This document shows, piece by piece, positions 24,590 through 36,179 of a stretch of DNA of 64,000 bases. The notes below the pieces were generated by a model. That model saw nothing but the letters and a program-made list of their open reading frames with translations, did not search any database and had not been told where the DNA came from. A program made the translations under genes and the position numbers. Origin of the DNA: Metallyticus violacea. Its lineage: Eukaryota > Arthropoda > Insecta > Mantodea > Metallyticidae. How positions within the stretch are numbered: position 1 is the first letter of the stretch; every line of letters starts with the position of its first letter. The DNA lies in NCBI GenBank assembly GCA_030762175.1, contig CM060831.1:2621001-2685000 (forward strand), in the 5' to 3' direction.

Positions 24590-25400
24590 GGTTCTTCACC
24601 GTAGGGAACAAGAAAAACAGGGTATCAGGTCCGGACTGCGGGCAGGATGGGTCAGAAGTTGAACAGGGGTCGCAACGTTACGTGGACAGTGTGGGCAGAT
24701 ATGGTCATGATGCAACAAGATGCCCCTCAATTCAGTTCTTGGTCGCTTTTCCCGCACTTTTTCAAACAACGGAGAGCGCAACTGTAGCGTACCATTGTGC
24801 AGTGACAGCTCTTTTATTCTCTAGAGGTATTGTTGCCACATGACCAGTTGGGCCAAAAAACAAGTCACCACCATTTCTTGCCAACATTTTTTCCCATTTT
24901 GTCATCAGGGATTCACACTGAAGACTGGCGTTTTATTTCTGGGTAATACTGATAAATACATGTCTGGGCACCGCGGAACTGCGGGAGCTACCATTATCGA
25001 ATTTCTGGAAAATTTCTTGGCAACATTCTACTGGAGTGTCCTTTTGACACCTAGCTGGATGAAACCTTGCTAACCTTCAGGAAATGCAATATTTTTGCGA
25101 CTCCCCCGATCCAATCTTCAAGGTTGCCTCGATATCCTGATCTCTCAAGATTTTATCCACAGTTACTCTTGTAAATTGACCCTCGCTTCTTTCATCATCT
25201 TCAAGGGATGTCTGGCCGTTCTAAATTTCTCAACCGATTGAAAATAGTAGCACGGGAAGGAGTAAGATCCCCAAAAGCCTGTGTGAGGCTGTCAATGCGT
25301 TGATCCTGGTTTAAATAAATTTTAAAATAATACAGGAAAGTTGCCCGAAAATATTTTCTGTGCAGCTCCATTGTGCGTAATGAACTAGCTTGCACCCCTC
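24590..25400 (-). mobile_element. mariner-type transposase relic (family D)
   Basis: The start is clear on the minus strand: MELHRKYFRATFLYYFKIYL and then IDSLTQAFGDLTPSRATIFN (25201-25395), the classic N-terminal helix-turn-helix of insect mariners (FRA.I.YDF...C...L...FGD.APS..T..N). At the other end, LRGILLHHDH (second catalytic Asp) and THPARSPDLIPCF (third catalytic region) lie at 24600-24730. The middle is frameshifted. The element is inactive. Confidence 0.85.
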
Positions 25401-25409
25401 AATGTGCAG

Positions 25410-26075
25410 ACAAGGGATGAAGGTAGCGGTCAGACTGAAACTTTCACTAAGGACATTACAAGACGCTGATGAAATTCTTTTCTCTATATTCTAAACAGCA
25501 CATTCAAGTCTAAACACTGAGTGGCCTTCGTACAGCACATTCCTGTTGATTCTCATAAGTTCTTCTGTGTCTTGTATTGCACTCTGATACTTTGTTAGTT
25601 CCCCATAAATGGGGCTACTGGCCCACTTATAACCTTCAGAAATGCCATTACGTGATTCGTGAACCGTGTATGCAATAGAAGAGCCCTTTTTGCACTCGGT
25701 CTTTGTTAATTGTTACACAAAAAACGTTTGAATATGTCATGATAGTGCCCTTATAAAAAGCCACATGGAATGAAACTTCATGCACAAAAATAGGCTTTTG
25801 GTGAGATGCGACCATTAATTTCAAAATTCAGTAATCTCCGTCTTGGCATAACTAACGAAGAACAATTAGCACCGAGTAACAAGAACACAAGTTGATAGCT
25901 GCACATATACTTAATGGCCTTGACCGTATTTTCCTAGCACTCTGCCTCGGTTTCTATTGCAGCAGCACAATTAATATCCAAAAAGAAGACCAGAAGTGTT
26001 ACGGTTGTAGTGAATCCATATTTGATGTGTCTTGGTATTGTCAGCTAATTGGTTCGGCAGTGAATGATACATTTT
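25410..26075. other. Intron sequence, nothing recognised
   Basis: No repeat or coding motif was assigned. A 75-codon frame at 25892-26119 runs into the second tandem array and is not convincing as coding. Confidence 0.45.
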
Positions 26076-26084
26076 GCGTTTCAG

Positions 26085-26510
26085 ATAAGCCCCCACTTCA
26101 AATGAACCGATTTTACTGATTTTCAGAAACTATTTTTCTTATTTTATTTAAACTGTATACTAAATTTCCTTTCCAAAAAGCATATATTGGTGCCGCTAGA
26201 GCGATTTTTAAATTTTGGGTTTCAGATATCCCCATTTCTAATTCATTAATTTCGCTGATTTTCGAAAACTATTTTAATTCATTAATTTCACTGCAATATA
26301 CAGAGTTTCGGTGAGAGGAAGCAAAAAATGTTGCCACTAGAGCGATTTTTACATTTTCGTGTTAAGTTAAATCTCACTCCCATAGTCTCAATTTGCTGGT
26401 TAACAAACTCTTTAATTGATGGTCATATGCCGAGTTTCGTTGGGGGGGGGGGGATTATGGCCGCTAGAGCGTTAACAAACACATTATATGTGCATGCATT
26501 TTCGGTGCCT
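26085..26510 (+). repeat. Second copy of the tandem array, about 3 units
   Basis: It has the same unit words as the array at 22195-23145, for example CCCCCACTTC, GATTTTCAGAAACTATTTTT, GGTGCCGCTAGAGCGATTTT and GGCCGCTAGAGCGTTAACAA. Units begin near 26085, 26220 and 26360. The last unit carries a 12-base G run where other copies have GAGAAAAAA. It is followed by TAGTGGGTAGAGTCG, AGGAGTACAACCGCAAAAGC and TCTTTCGAAGTTCG, matching the flank of the first array. Confidence 0.85.
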
Positions 26511-26619
26511 AGTGGGTAGAGTCGATAGAGATTTGAAGACGTTTTAGGAGTACAACCGCAAAAGCTAAATTCTTTCGAAGTTCGCTAAAATTGTCGCAGA
26601 GTTCTGATTTTACGTTTTT

Positions 26620-27665
26620 CAAACTGTTTCTGTTGTTTTTACATAAATGGGCTCTTAGAATAATTTTGCACTTAAGTAATTTTTAGAGGCATTAATGCTT
26701 CCATCGTCCTGGAACAACCTACGAAATTAGTTGCCGAAAAATGCATGATGGACTTGACCTCAATCAGTGCAAATCTTAAGTGCAGTTGACACCACTTTAA
26801 TACTTGGTGCACTCCTGGATGACCTCACGGAGCCGCTGGTTATGATGAATGTTTTTCCTATGAGCTATCAACTACCTGAGATAAACGCGTCATCAGCCAC
26901 TCACTTGTTACGGACCATTGCCGTACCAGAAATCTCTAGCTGGTAAACTTCAGAATGCAAACATCCATGTTACGTGACTTAGAGTCGCAGTAAAGCTCCG
27001 GGCTTGCACAAGAGAGATCCTTGGGAGAGAGCAGACGTGACCAAGAGGCCGATTCATTCTTCAGATATTTACGATTAAGGTGAACGCTGGTTATATCACA
27101 ACATTGGAAAGTGTTAATGCAATATCGAAACATACAACAGATGCAAGTTCTTTATACCCCCTTCAGCAAAGTAAGTTCCAAAAATATGCAACTGTCCACT
27201 TTTTGAGACGAGAAAAATAAACAAAAACAATAAACTGAGGTTTTATCTTCAAAATGTTCCATGATAACATTTTTCACTTAATTTCGGCCGATCAAAGGAT
27301 CCAATGCAGATAACAAAATAAATTTTAAAAAATGGCGCCCTTCGTCGCCCTACTACTGCTAATAACAAGCACCAACATTTTACGCAGTGTTATGTTTACA
27401 GGATAGCATTTATCGTTAGAAAATGTTGGAACGATTATAGCGAATCTGAAATTGTTTTCAATGGTTTTCACATGTAAAGGAAATCTAAAATATGAATTCG
27501 GCTTATATAAAATCCATGTACAAACAATGGTTAATAAACTACTGCTCATTACCGTTATTACAGTGCAATAAGTGATGAAATAATTATAACACCAACAACG
27601 TGCATAACTTTCACTAGTGTGACGTTCATGAAAATTGTTTTAAACAAATGGATCAATTAATGGAT
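26620..27665. other. Intron sequence, nothing recognised
   Basis: Frames at 26936-27133 and 27325-27549 on the minus strand show no known domain. Confidence 0.45.
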
Positions 27666-27687
27666 CATTTAAACACACACGTACGGC

Positions 27688-27971
27688 CATGGGTGGGCCA
27701 GGTCGTTAAGGCGCAGACTCGTGAGCGGGAAGTCTGGGGTTAGATTCCCACCAGCATCGTCCTCCCTGGCGTTTTTTTTTTTTTTTTCCTCCAGGTTTTC
27801 CTCAGTCCTCATAAATTGCAAATGCCTGTAAGGTGCTCTAAACTTGAGCCCGGAACGCTTCTTTCCTTTAAAAATATCCTTTCCCAGTTTATCATTTCAA
27901 CTCGTGTATCATCATTGTCCACCTCTGTATGCCTCAATACTAAAACTGGAGTTAAACACTATTCAAAAATG
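27688..27971 (+). mobile_element. SINE family 2 copy, full length
   Basis: The tRNA-like head carries an A box in GGCCAGGTCGTTAAGGCGC and a B box in GGGGTTAGATTCCCACC. This is followed by TCCTCCCTGGCG, a T run, GGTTTTCCTCAGTCCTCATA, AAATGCCTGTAAGGTGCTC, CAGTTTATCATTTC, CGTGTATCATCATTGTCCAC and GGAGTTAAACACTATTC. Flanking TAAACACACA words near 27670 and 27972 may be a target duplication. The head resembles class II tRNAs such as Leu or Ser. Confidence 0.85.
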
Positions 27972-27984
27972 TAAACACACATAC

Positions 27985-29725
27985 ATCTATATACAGATTT
28001 GACTTTTGCCTGTATAATGTCATGCAAATATAAAATGTTTAATAATTTATATCTAGTTAATGCTTTCTACAAGTAAAACAATTTTAACCAAACTTCTAGA
28101 TTGGAAAATGCACTTTAACGTATATGTGTAAGAAAAAGTTATAGCTCTGCTGAATATGCAACTTGATTTGTGTAAGAAAGTTTTAACTGTTCTAATGCAA
28201 ACTTTATTTTAGCAGCTTTCTCTTTATCCAGAATGCGTATTCAATGGTAAACTTAGATGTTGCGTTATGAATGTAGCAAATTTCCAAATTATTAACACTT
28301 AAAACACCGTTTAACCTTTAATTGCCCCTGTATATGTACAAGAATGCGAATACTGTCGTCCGTCAACATTGAGGTTGCGTTTGATAGGCGCATACTATCA
28401 TTCATGAGTAATTGATTATGAAAAAGATTTGCGAACATTGACACAGGGCTGAAGTCTGAACTGGGGACGGATCCGTGCAATGGAAACATCTAGAATCCCT
28501 GGCCCAAGGAATTTCGGGAAAGCAGATCAATGTTTTGAAACACTTGAGGTACATGGATTGGCTTAGTCAAGAAACGAGACTGCCATGTACCCCGTGATCT
28601 TTAAGATTCAGCATCGGTGAAAGGGGACAATGCACTCTGTCTGATTGTCTTATTCGGTAACAATGAGTTCAATAATGTTACTCCTAAACATGGTTTCGCG
28701 ATGCCATAATGAAGTGAATCCCATGTTGCATAATAAATAAGGTACATAAGCTACTGTTGTAAATCTTTTCCCTCGTAAAATGTACTGTACCCCCCACCCC
28801 ACAAAACGAAGTAATTGCTGCTTATTTCCCGCTAATGAAAATTAAATTACAGTAACGGAAAATGCAGAAACTTTGCAGAAAAGTACGAACTAGGCAACAA
28901 AAAAAGTCGAGTAAACCTTCTATAAAGTTTGAAAATGCAGAATACCATTTCTGTACACACAGATGTTTTCTAGCGATCATGAATTAAACAAATAACTGCA
29001 TTTTTTGTCGTAAATCCGGGTTCTATGATAACAGTGAAGTATCTTTTGTGCCACATATAGCCAGTGTATGAAAATGCTCCGTTGATAAACGTTAGGAAGC
29101 TTTTGACGTCGGTTAACTTAAAGGATGCGTTTGTTCATTGAAGTGAAACCGGTCAAGAGAATGGCTTCTTGTGGTTGGTGATACACCCCATGCTGATCTT
29201 GACCTGCACTTTCCAAACGGAGCGTCACCTTCATCCTTGACACACAAAGCAGAGTTCTTGGACATTGACCAACTACCTAGAGCTATACGTGAAGAAAATG
29301 GTTGGCTTAGCTTTGCGTGGACTTGAAAAAACACCACCTTGAGCTTTGCACAAGGCGTGTATAACAAAACCGCGAGACATCTTGATCTTAGCCAGACATG
29401 TTTTATAAGTCATTTCTAATTCTAAACTAAGTGGAAATTAATACCACAAAAACTCTCGGGAGTAATATTAAAAGTGACAATTTATTTTGTGAAGCATGCT
29501 AAATCCTTAATGTGTATAAATTTAATTTATTCCAATCATTTGAAATCGTTTTTTCTTTCAAAGAAAGGCATATTTGTCAATAATAGAACCGTCTAAACCT
29601 CTATATAATGTAATCCTTGGATATCACAACAGTGTTTTAAATTGACTGGGTAAAATTACAAAAGAGATATTTTCACGCTGAAAGATGCAATGCGGTAAGA
29701 TCGGGCGAGACTCGCGTTAATAAAA
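27985..29725. other. Intron sequence, nothing recognised
   Basis: AT-rich sequence. Frames at 28292-28489 and 29113-29367 have no recognisable domain. Confidence 0.5.
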
Positions 29726-29729
29726 GCCT

Positions 29730-30260
29730 ATGGAATGCAACATTCACTTTGAAACATAGCGAGGATTTTAAAATACATACTTAAAAACACAAATGAGTTT
29801 GCACCCTTTGTTTTTGACAACATAGCTTTACATGTCCTCTTAATTCTGACCGTTCTCAAAGAATACGAAATGCTACAAACCACTTTGACAGGACTTGCAA
29901 ACTCTCCTCCGCTGCTTCTCCTCTCACGAAAGTGTTTCATAATTTTGGGGAAATGGAAAACGTCGCAGTGGGCTAAGGGAAGGCGAGGGACACACCTCAT
30001 TGATTTTTGAGAGATATTCAGCAAGTGAGACCGTGTATGATATGACCTTGTCAGTTTTCAGGACATTTCTGTAGTCTTGCCCAGTTACAGCAGTGTGTAT
30101 GCAGGTAAACTATTCTTGGAACCAGCCGTGTACAAACATGTTAATATGAAACTTTTCAGTAAACAATATGTGGGTGATACCCAGTGAAAATTTCACAATT
30201 TTTGAAAGTATTCTTACGCCGTTGCACGTCCCTTTGAAAAATTTTATGTATTGTTGCTTT
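29730..30260 (-). mobile_element. mariner-type transposase relic (family B)
   Basis: On the minus strand RLPLAHCDVFHFPKIMKHF followed by RERRSSGGEF (about 29900-30000) corresponds to the SPDLAPCDFFLFPK...RRFSS segment after the third catalytic residue. At 30040-30120 the shared CAGGACATTTCTGTAGTCTTG and GTGTGTATGCAGGTAAAC words link it to the other family B relics. The frame is open for 98 codons (29728-30024), but it starts mid-domain and is not a gene. Confidence 0.7.
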
Positions 30261-30287
30261 GACTGCGTTGATATTCTCGCGAGGTCT

Positions 30288-30490
30288 GTAGGAATGAATG
30301 AAATGAATTAATGGTGCTGCAAATGAGCTCGAAGTCCTTAGCGTCTTAAACTATCTGGCATTCACCTTCTCAGGGTAAGGAAAAAAACCGAGAAAAACTT
30401 ACCCAGACAACTTGACATGACCGGGATTCGAACCCGGTCGCGACCTCTAGTCGCGAAGGCGTTCCCTTTGAACTTGTTTAGCATACGTCA
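30288..30490 (-). mobile_element. tRNA-derived SINE, third family (single copy seen)
   Basis: Read on the minus strand, a head with GGAACGCCTTCGCGACTAGA and a strong B box GGGTTCGAATCCCGGTCATG is followed by TTTTTCTCGGTTTTTTTCC, CCTGAGAAGGTGAATGCC and an ATTCATTTCATTCATTC tail. No other copy occurs in this window, so the family is inferred from its structure. Confidence 0.55.
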
Positions 30491-30635
30491 ATCAGCAAGA
30501 AACATGTACCTAATGAATATCTTGATAAGAACCGTGTACAAACATGTGCAATTCACCTTGTACCGACCAAGACATCCACTTACCGCTTGTAAGATTTGTT
30601 GCGCGAACTCGGACAGTCAGAAATTATACAAGTGC

Positions 30636-31664
30636 CGTACGAGTTCTCGGAATGAGCCACAGATTGCAACAGCAGTTCAAAAGTACTTCTTTTTTTTTTT
30701 AAAAAAAAAAAAAAGTCAAAACCCATAATCTTCCATAGAACATCTGTACAATAATACGTGGGATTGGTAAAGAATCGTAGTGGCTAAAGCTGTTTCAGTG
30801 TATAGGGGAAAGATTGCAAGTAAGGAACACCTAGCAGTTATTGAGTACTTGGCAGCAAAGGATATGGATGTAACAGAAATTCATACCGATATGACAAACG
30901 CTCTAGGGGACTCTAAACCCTTTTCAAGTGGATCACTGAGTTTAAATGCGGCCATGAAAGTAGCGGACGACCAAAATCCGTCGGGATACTAAAATGATAA
31001 AATGCGTGGCCTAGTTGTGGAGGTGTCCGAAATTGCTGAAGCTGTTGGCATTTCAAGGGATAGATATGTTATGGCTGAAAAATTATCGGTAAGATGGGTT
31101 TCGCGCCTATCTACTCGGGGTCAAAAGCGAATCAGAGTGCAAAGTTTGGCTGTAGAGAGAGATTTTAGAGGACCGACGAAACATGGGTGCACTACACACG
31201 GCAGTCTAAGCAATGAGCATCACGATTGTTCACCGCCAAAGAAGACCAAGTGTGTGAAATTTGGGTTGCCAAGGTGTACTGCTCATTATCTTCTCACTGG
31301 AGCATATCATGCTAACCCTTTTAGACCTAGCGAAGACAAAAATACGCTAGGAAAGGCCGGGCTTATCAAAGAAGAAATGTTGCAAGTCGAAAAATCGATG
31401 AATTGGGGTACGATTTACTGCCACATCCTCCTTATCCTCCTGACTTGACTCCGTCGGACTTCACACTTCACACCCTAAACCGAGAAAATTCCTTCATGGA
31501 AAGATATTTTCGTGCGATAAAGGACTGGTGTTTTGCAGACCTGAAGGAATTTTTGGAGCATCGCTGACAAAATGCCAAGGGAAACATGTTGAAAATTAAG
31601 AATACTTTCAAAATATTATGCCATCATTTTATGCTTCATTCAGATAATTTTTCAAATAACCCTC
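30636..31664 (+). mobile_element. mariner-type transposon relic with terminal inverted repeats (family A)
   Basis: On the + strand the transposase remnant reads KEHLAVIEYLAAKDMDVTEI then HTDMTNALGDSKPFSS (first helix-turn-helix), EIAEAVGISRD and KLSVRWVSRLSTRGQKRIRV (second), then TDETWVHYTRQSKQ near 31176 in another frame (first catalytic Asp). It ends with LLPHPPYPPDLTPSDF near 31415 (third catalytic Asp) and a C-terminal WCFADLKEFLEH piece. The right end at 31637-31664 is the inverse of the left end of the copy at 1478. It is about 1.03 kb long and inactive. Confidence 0.9.
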
Positions 31665-31669
31665 TGTTG

Positions 31670-32820
31670 AGAGCTCACTTTTGCTGCAAAGGGGCAGAAC
31701 TCTTGGCTCGCTCAAGTAAGGCAATGGAATGTCGGCCAGTGATGCTATAAAGTTGGACTGAATAGGAAGTGTAAGAGAAATCTGTATTCAGAGCTACTCT
31801 CCGCGTGGTGTTTTTGTCGAGCCTTTCTCTTGGCTATATCCGAACAGATTACTATGGGGATTCAAGACGTTCTTGTAACACTACTGCAGACTAGTTCAGG
31901 GATTCCCAATCGATGTGCCGCGAGATATTTTGAGAGTAATCAAAATATAAGAATATATATTAATATTGGTGATGAACATAATCAGTTTCATCTCGGGTGC
32001 CCAGTTCATGGATTAATAAATAGAGATGGCCTCATAAATTCAACAATTTTATTTTATGTTGTTTCGGGAAATGTTCCTTGTTGGAAAAATAGTAATATTC
32101 TACTTGAGGATATCACGCTGACATATTTATCGCGTTTAAAACTATATTATATGATAATACAAGAATGACTAAGCTTCAGTATGTTGAAAACACGACAATA
32201 ATGAAATTACTCATACGACGCGAACTCGCGACAAAGGCCATCAAATCCAAGACTTCTGAGCCTTGAGGACGATATGCATGTTTCGTTGTTAATAAGACAA
32301 AGTTTGTTTTAATGATTTGTGATTATATTGTATTTCCCTTTTTTGAAATTGTGTTTGTCTAATTTAATAATTCATCATCAGTTTATATTAAACATTTGTA
32401 TAGCATACTCTGTCCAGTGGCAGGCTATAAATTGTATGTAAAGTTATTAAAAACGAACTATATTTGTATGTTTGATTGTTTAACACACATTAATGTATAC
32501 AGTGAAAGTTAAAAATTTAAAACCATTCAACATGTTCCTATTTTAAAAAAATTAAGTGATGCCCCAAATGTGTAATCTCATTCCCAATGCTGCCGCGAAC
32601 GCAAAAGAAGTTTATCGCTCCTTTCGGCGCTAGTGTTACAGTTTTTCTTTAGTTAACGATTTCTTTTAGCGCTGAATGTACCTAGTGAGTGCAGCTGCTA
32701 CATTCTTTTGCTATAAACTAAATTTTTAGATGAATTAGGAATGCGTCACAATTGAGGCATGAGGATACCAATATTTTACGAATACTGTGTAATAAAGAAC
32801 AATCTTGTATTTACTCGTCC
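31670..32820. other. Intron sequence, nothing recognised
   Basis: A 112-codon frame at 31830-32168 shows no known domain. The remainder is AT-rich. Confidence 0.45.
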
Positions 32821-32829
32821 TCATACGTT

Positions 32830-33480
32830 TTATGATTTTGCCCCATTGGATGCAATGAACCTGCCCCTTCTTTTCTGTCAGTCTTCAAAAATATGCTGGG
32901 AACAATTATTTGGCAGGTCCTTTAGAATCTCCTCTGCAGCCTTCACAACTGCTTTTGTTAATCCCAGTGGCATAGTAGTAACCATACTTGTCTCGTAGAC
33001 CCAAGATCGCGGGTTCAATCCCGCTGGAGTAAATTGATTTTTTTCGGGCATAAAAATCCTAAGAATGGCTTCTTTCGGAGTCCGGGGTCATTGTCATAGA
33101 TTTACGGCACGTAAAAGAACCTCAAACCTGAAAGAAGATGCCTCTGAGCAAAATTTATCGGCAGCTTCACGCCCTGGATTGAATGGAACGCTGATGATTT
33201 GAGCTGTTAGACCGTCCGTAAATAAAACGAATCAATGACAACCAATGTTTTTGATGCTGCAAAGCATCAATTTAGAGGAAAGCAAAACGTCACGTGGCCA
33301 CATCTGGACTATAGGAAGGGTGAGGGATACAATTAATTTGCCATGCGGACAGTGCATTATCATGGTGCAGCATCCAACTTGTGTTGCACGAAATGTGACT
33401 CTGTTTTCAGGACATCTCTGCAGTATTCCCTAGTTACAGTTGTGTATGCAAGCTGGTAAACCATTCCCTGGGTATCGAAA
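32830..33480 (-). mobile_element. mariner-type transposase relic (family B), split by a SINE
   Basis: The minus strand at about 33290-33380 decodes LHHDNALSAWQINCIPHPSY followed by SPDVAT, which holds the second and third catalytic regions together. At 32830-32965 a C-terminal piece reads AVVKAAEEILKDLPNNCSQH and IFEDWQKRRGRFIAS. A family 1 SINE separates the two pieces. This copy identifies the other family B relics. Confidence 0.8.
32966..33236 (+). mobile_element. SINE family 1 copy, near full length, inside a mariner relic
   Basis: The head is GGCATAGTAGTAACCATACT (A-box region), the B box is GCGGGTTCAATCCCGC, and the later blocks are AGAATGGCTTCTTTCGGAG, GATTTACGGCACGTAAAAG, CTGAAAGAAGATGCCTCTGA and CCGTCCGTAAATAAAACG. 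It interrupts the family B mariner relic, giving an order of events. Confidence 0.85.
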
Positions 33481-33489
33481 AATGAGATG

Positions 33490-34550
33490 GTCTTAACTTT
33501 CGAAGCAGAAGCGACCTTCTTCTTCTTGAAAGAGAAAGTAATAGATCTCTTGGTATGCAGAGGATGCAGCTATCAAAATGTTTTAATTGATGGCTTAATG
33601 TGCACGGATGTAAGAAGAGAGTCGTTGTGTAAAGAGAGATCAATTATGTTAGCATTGAAGAAGTGAATTGAACAGAAAAGTTGGAGTTTAGATTGGTAAG
33701 GAACTGATCGAGAGATTCTGAGCCATGGGTCCAAAATCAATATTTCTCAACCATAATAATGGTACCAGAAGTCCGGACTTAATGAAGTGTCTCCTTTAAA
33801 AAGACTGGCATAGACAGTGCCATTTTGGTGCACATTGTGGTGGTGCCTTTAATGTGTAATAATTATCAAAACTAAACGCATTGCGAGTGAGAATCAGGTA
33901 AGCTAGATGATGAAAGAAAATTTTGGACGGGGTATGAGGAGATGCTCGAGAGTCCAAGAAATGTCAAAATAGCCAAGGAATGATGTTATAAATTGACATT
34001 ACATCGATAGTGGCCAAAGGATCGACCTTCTTTAGCATACTCAAAAAAATTGGTAGGAATCTTTTGATGGTCTAGATATAATAAATGAGTGTAACCAAAA
34101 TACTACAAGGACAGAAATGCGTTCGGTGGAGGATTCGAAACTGGCTACTATGGGTCGGCCTGGGCAGTTCTTTAATGAATTTCAGGGAGTACGAGAGACA
34201 TGAGGAGTAAATAGTGATGTTTGGGGTTTAATCATCACGAGAAGTGATGATTAAACTTGGCTGTCAAGTCGGAAGACAATAAAGTGACATCAAGCTGCCT
34301 GCAAACTTCGCCATTGCAGAGATGACAGCATAAAGCGCGCACACCATCAAGTTAAAATATTAATATGTTTTCCTTGTTGCTCGTTACGTTACCTTCGAGA
34401 ACAATGTTTACTGTCACTTCGCTTATTTTCTGATTTAAAGAGGTGCTCTAAATATAACGAATATTGTGTGACTGCCATAAATTCTGCCGACTTTTGAGGG
34501 TGGCTATACTTCCCCCTCTAACCGTCTGCACATTCCTGAATTAGAGTTCA
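33490..34550. other. Intron sequence, nothing recognised
   Basis: No motif was assigned on either strand. Confidence 0.45.
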
Positions 34551-34559
34551 GCTGCAGAA

Positions 34560-35110
34560 GCGGAAAGTTATTTGTGTTGGTTTTCAAGATGGATTGCGAA
34601 AATCGGGTAACTGCGCGCAAGGTGTGCAAGTCCGCAGGTGAGATTTTGAATACACTCCAGAAATTGAAAATAATTAAGAGGTTCGTGTACGTTACTGTCC
34701 AGCGCTTCCTTGAGACTGGACAATAGGCAAGGAAGATCACACACTATGAGCACTTCAGAATTGGTGAAAGCAGTGGCGGCACGTGCGCGAAGAAATCCGG
34801 TACGGAGACAGTGATGGCTCGTGAGCTTAAAATTTCTGTAATATTTGTACCTGGGACTCCGTGCCTACAAACAACGGAAAGAATACTTCACAGTGAGCTA
34901 AACGCCAGGGCTGTTATTTAAATCAAAATTCTTACTTCAACGTTACGCAGCCAATTCGCATGGAAGAATCCTTTTCACCGATGAAAAGATTTTCAATGTT
35001 GAGGAGCCTTTCATTGCTCAGAACGACCTATGTGTCAGGTGCTGCAAAGTCTCCAAATGCCCAGAGGGTAAAACATCCTGCATCCGTTGGGGTGTATAGT
35101 GTGGTGGGGG
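34560..35110 (+). mobile_element. Tc1/mariner-superfamily transposase relic (family E)
   Basis: Three fragments lie in order on the + strand: RFLETG (about 34709), ELVKAVAARARRNPVRR (about 34755-34808) and RILFTDEKIFNVEEPFIAQN followed by DLCVR (about 34963-35040). FTDEKIF contains the first catalytic Asp of a transposase group that reads (V/I)FSDEKIFT..., with ...QND(R)V after it. The C-terminal half is missing. Confidence 0.75.
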
Positions 35111-35512
35111 ATGAGTGTTGTAACCACAAATACAAAAGGTGCTCGTTTTGAATTGTGTGATTTTGATTTATTACACGTCCATTTAACAAAATAACAAAAC
35201 ATCTCAAAACCATTTTGTATAACTTTATTAAGAACGTTACTTATGGTAAAACTAGGTATATAGTTTCGCTAGAAAGTAGAAATTGTGTTTTTAAAGCTAA
35301 TGCAGCGGTTTTGATACTGTGCTCCTTGAAACGCCCCATGTATGCGAAGGGTGTTAAAAGCATGTATTCGCCATTGTATAGATTTGTTCCGGACAGAGGT
35401 TTCAAATAGATAAGTCGAACACGCGAATCAGGTAGAACGGCACGCATTGTACATCAGTGGAAAATATGAAAGAAAGCCGTGAAAGTATTGATGACTTTGG
35501 TGATAATTTTTT

Positions 35513-35790
35513 TTAATGGTGTTTAACGCCCGTTTTTACTACTGAGGCACCACAGGCGGTGAACACTGGTGATACATGAAATGAAACATTGGGAAAAAAT
35601 ATTTCTTTTAAAGGAAGGAAACGTTCCAGGCCTAAGTTTAGGTACCTCTCCGGCATTTGCCAGTTATGAGGACTGAGGAAAACCTGGAAAAAAACCCAGT
35701 CAGGGAGGACGGTCCTGGCGGGATTCGAACCCCAGACCTCCCGCTCACAAGTCCGTGCCTTAACGACCTCTGCCACCCGTGGCGGTTTTC
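35513..35790 (-). mobile_element. SINE family 2 copy, antisense
   Basis: The minus strand begins with a head reading GCAGAGGTCGTTAAGGCACG and a perfect B box GGGGTTCGAATCCCGCCAGG. It continues with GGTTTTCCTCAGTCCTCATA, AACTGGCAAATGCCGG, CTTAGGCCTGGAACGTTTCC and GGGCGTTAAACACCATT. This is the best-preserved copy of the family here and is useful as a reference. Confidence 0.9.
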
Positions 35791-36179
35791 TATTAACGTG
35801 ATATGTCACTGCTTGTAGGTGAAATACAGCTTCATCCCTCTCATTCAGGAATTAAAAATTAACGCGTCATGTTATTAATACACTGCTTAAATAAATTAGA
35901 AAAACGCATGTTTAAATCAAAGCCCCAAAATAAATATTGATACAATTTAACTTCTGGCAGTTTGTAATTATAGATTGAAGAATTGTGTAAAAGTGGAATA
36001 GATATTCTAACAAACTTTTGTTTCACAGGATTAGAAATACGAACAAATTATTGATTGATACACAAAACCAAGTGGAGATACAAGATTACGTTGTTTAGTA
36101 ATCAATGTTTCCATGGTTATTTCAACATCCAGTACCTTGCGTGTCCTCTGTGAGCTGCGATGACCTAACACCCACGTGA

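Noticed and set aside
24445..24843. 132-codon + strand open frame
   Set aside because: It overlaps a mariner transposase relic read on the other strand (catalytic LLHHD and SPDL motifs), so it is a shadow frame.
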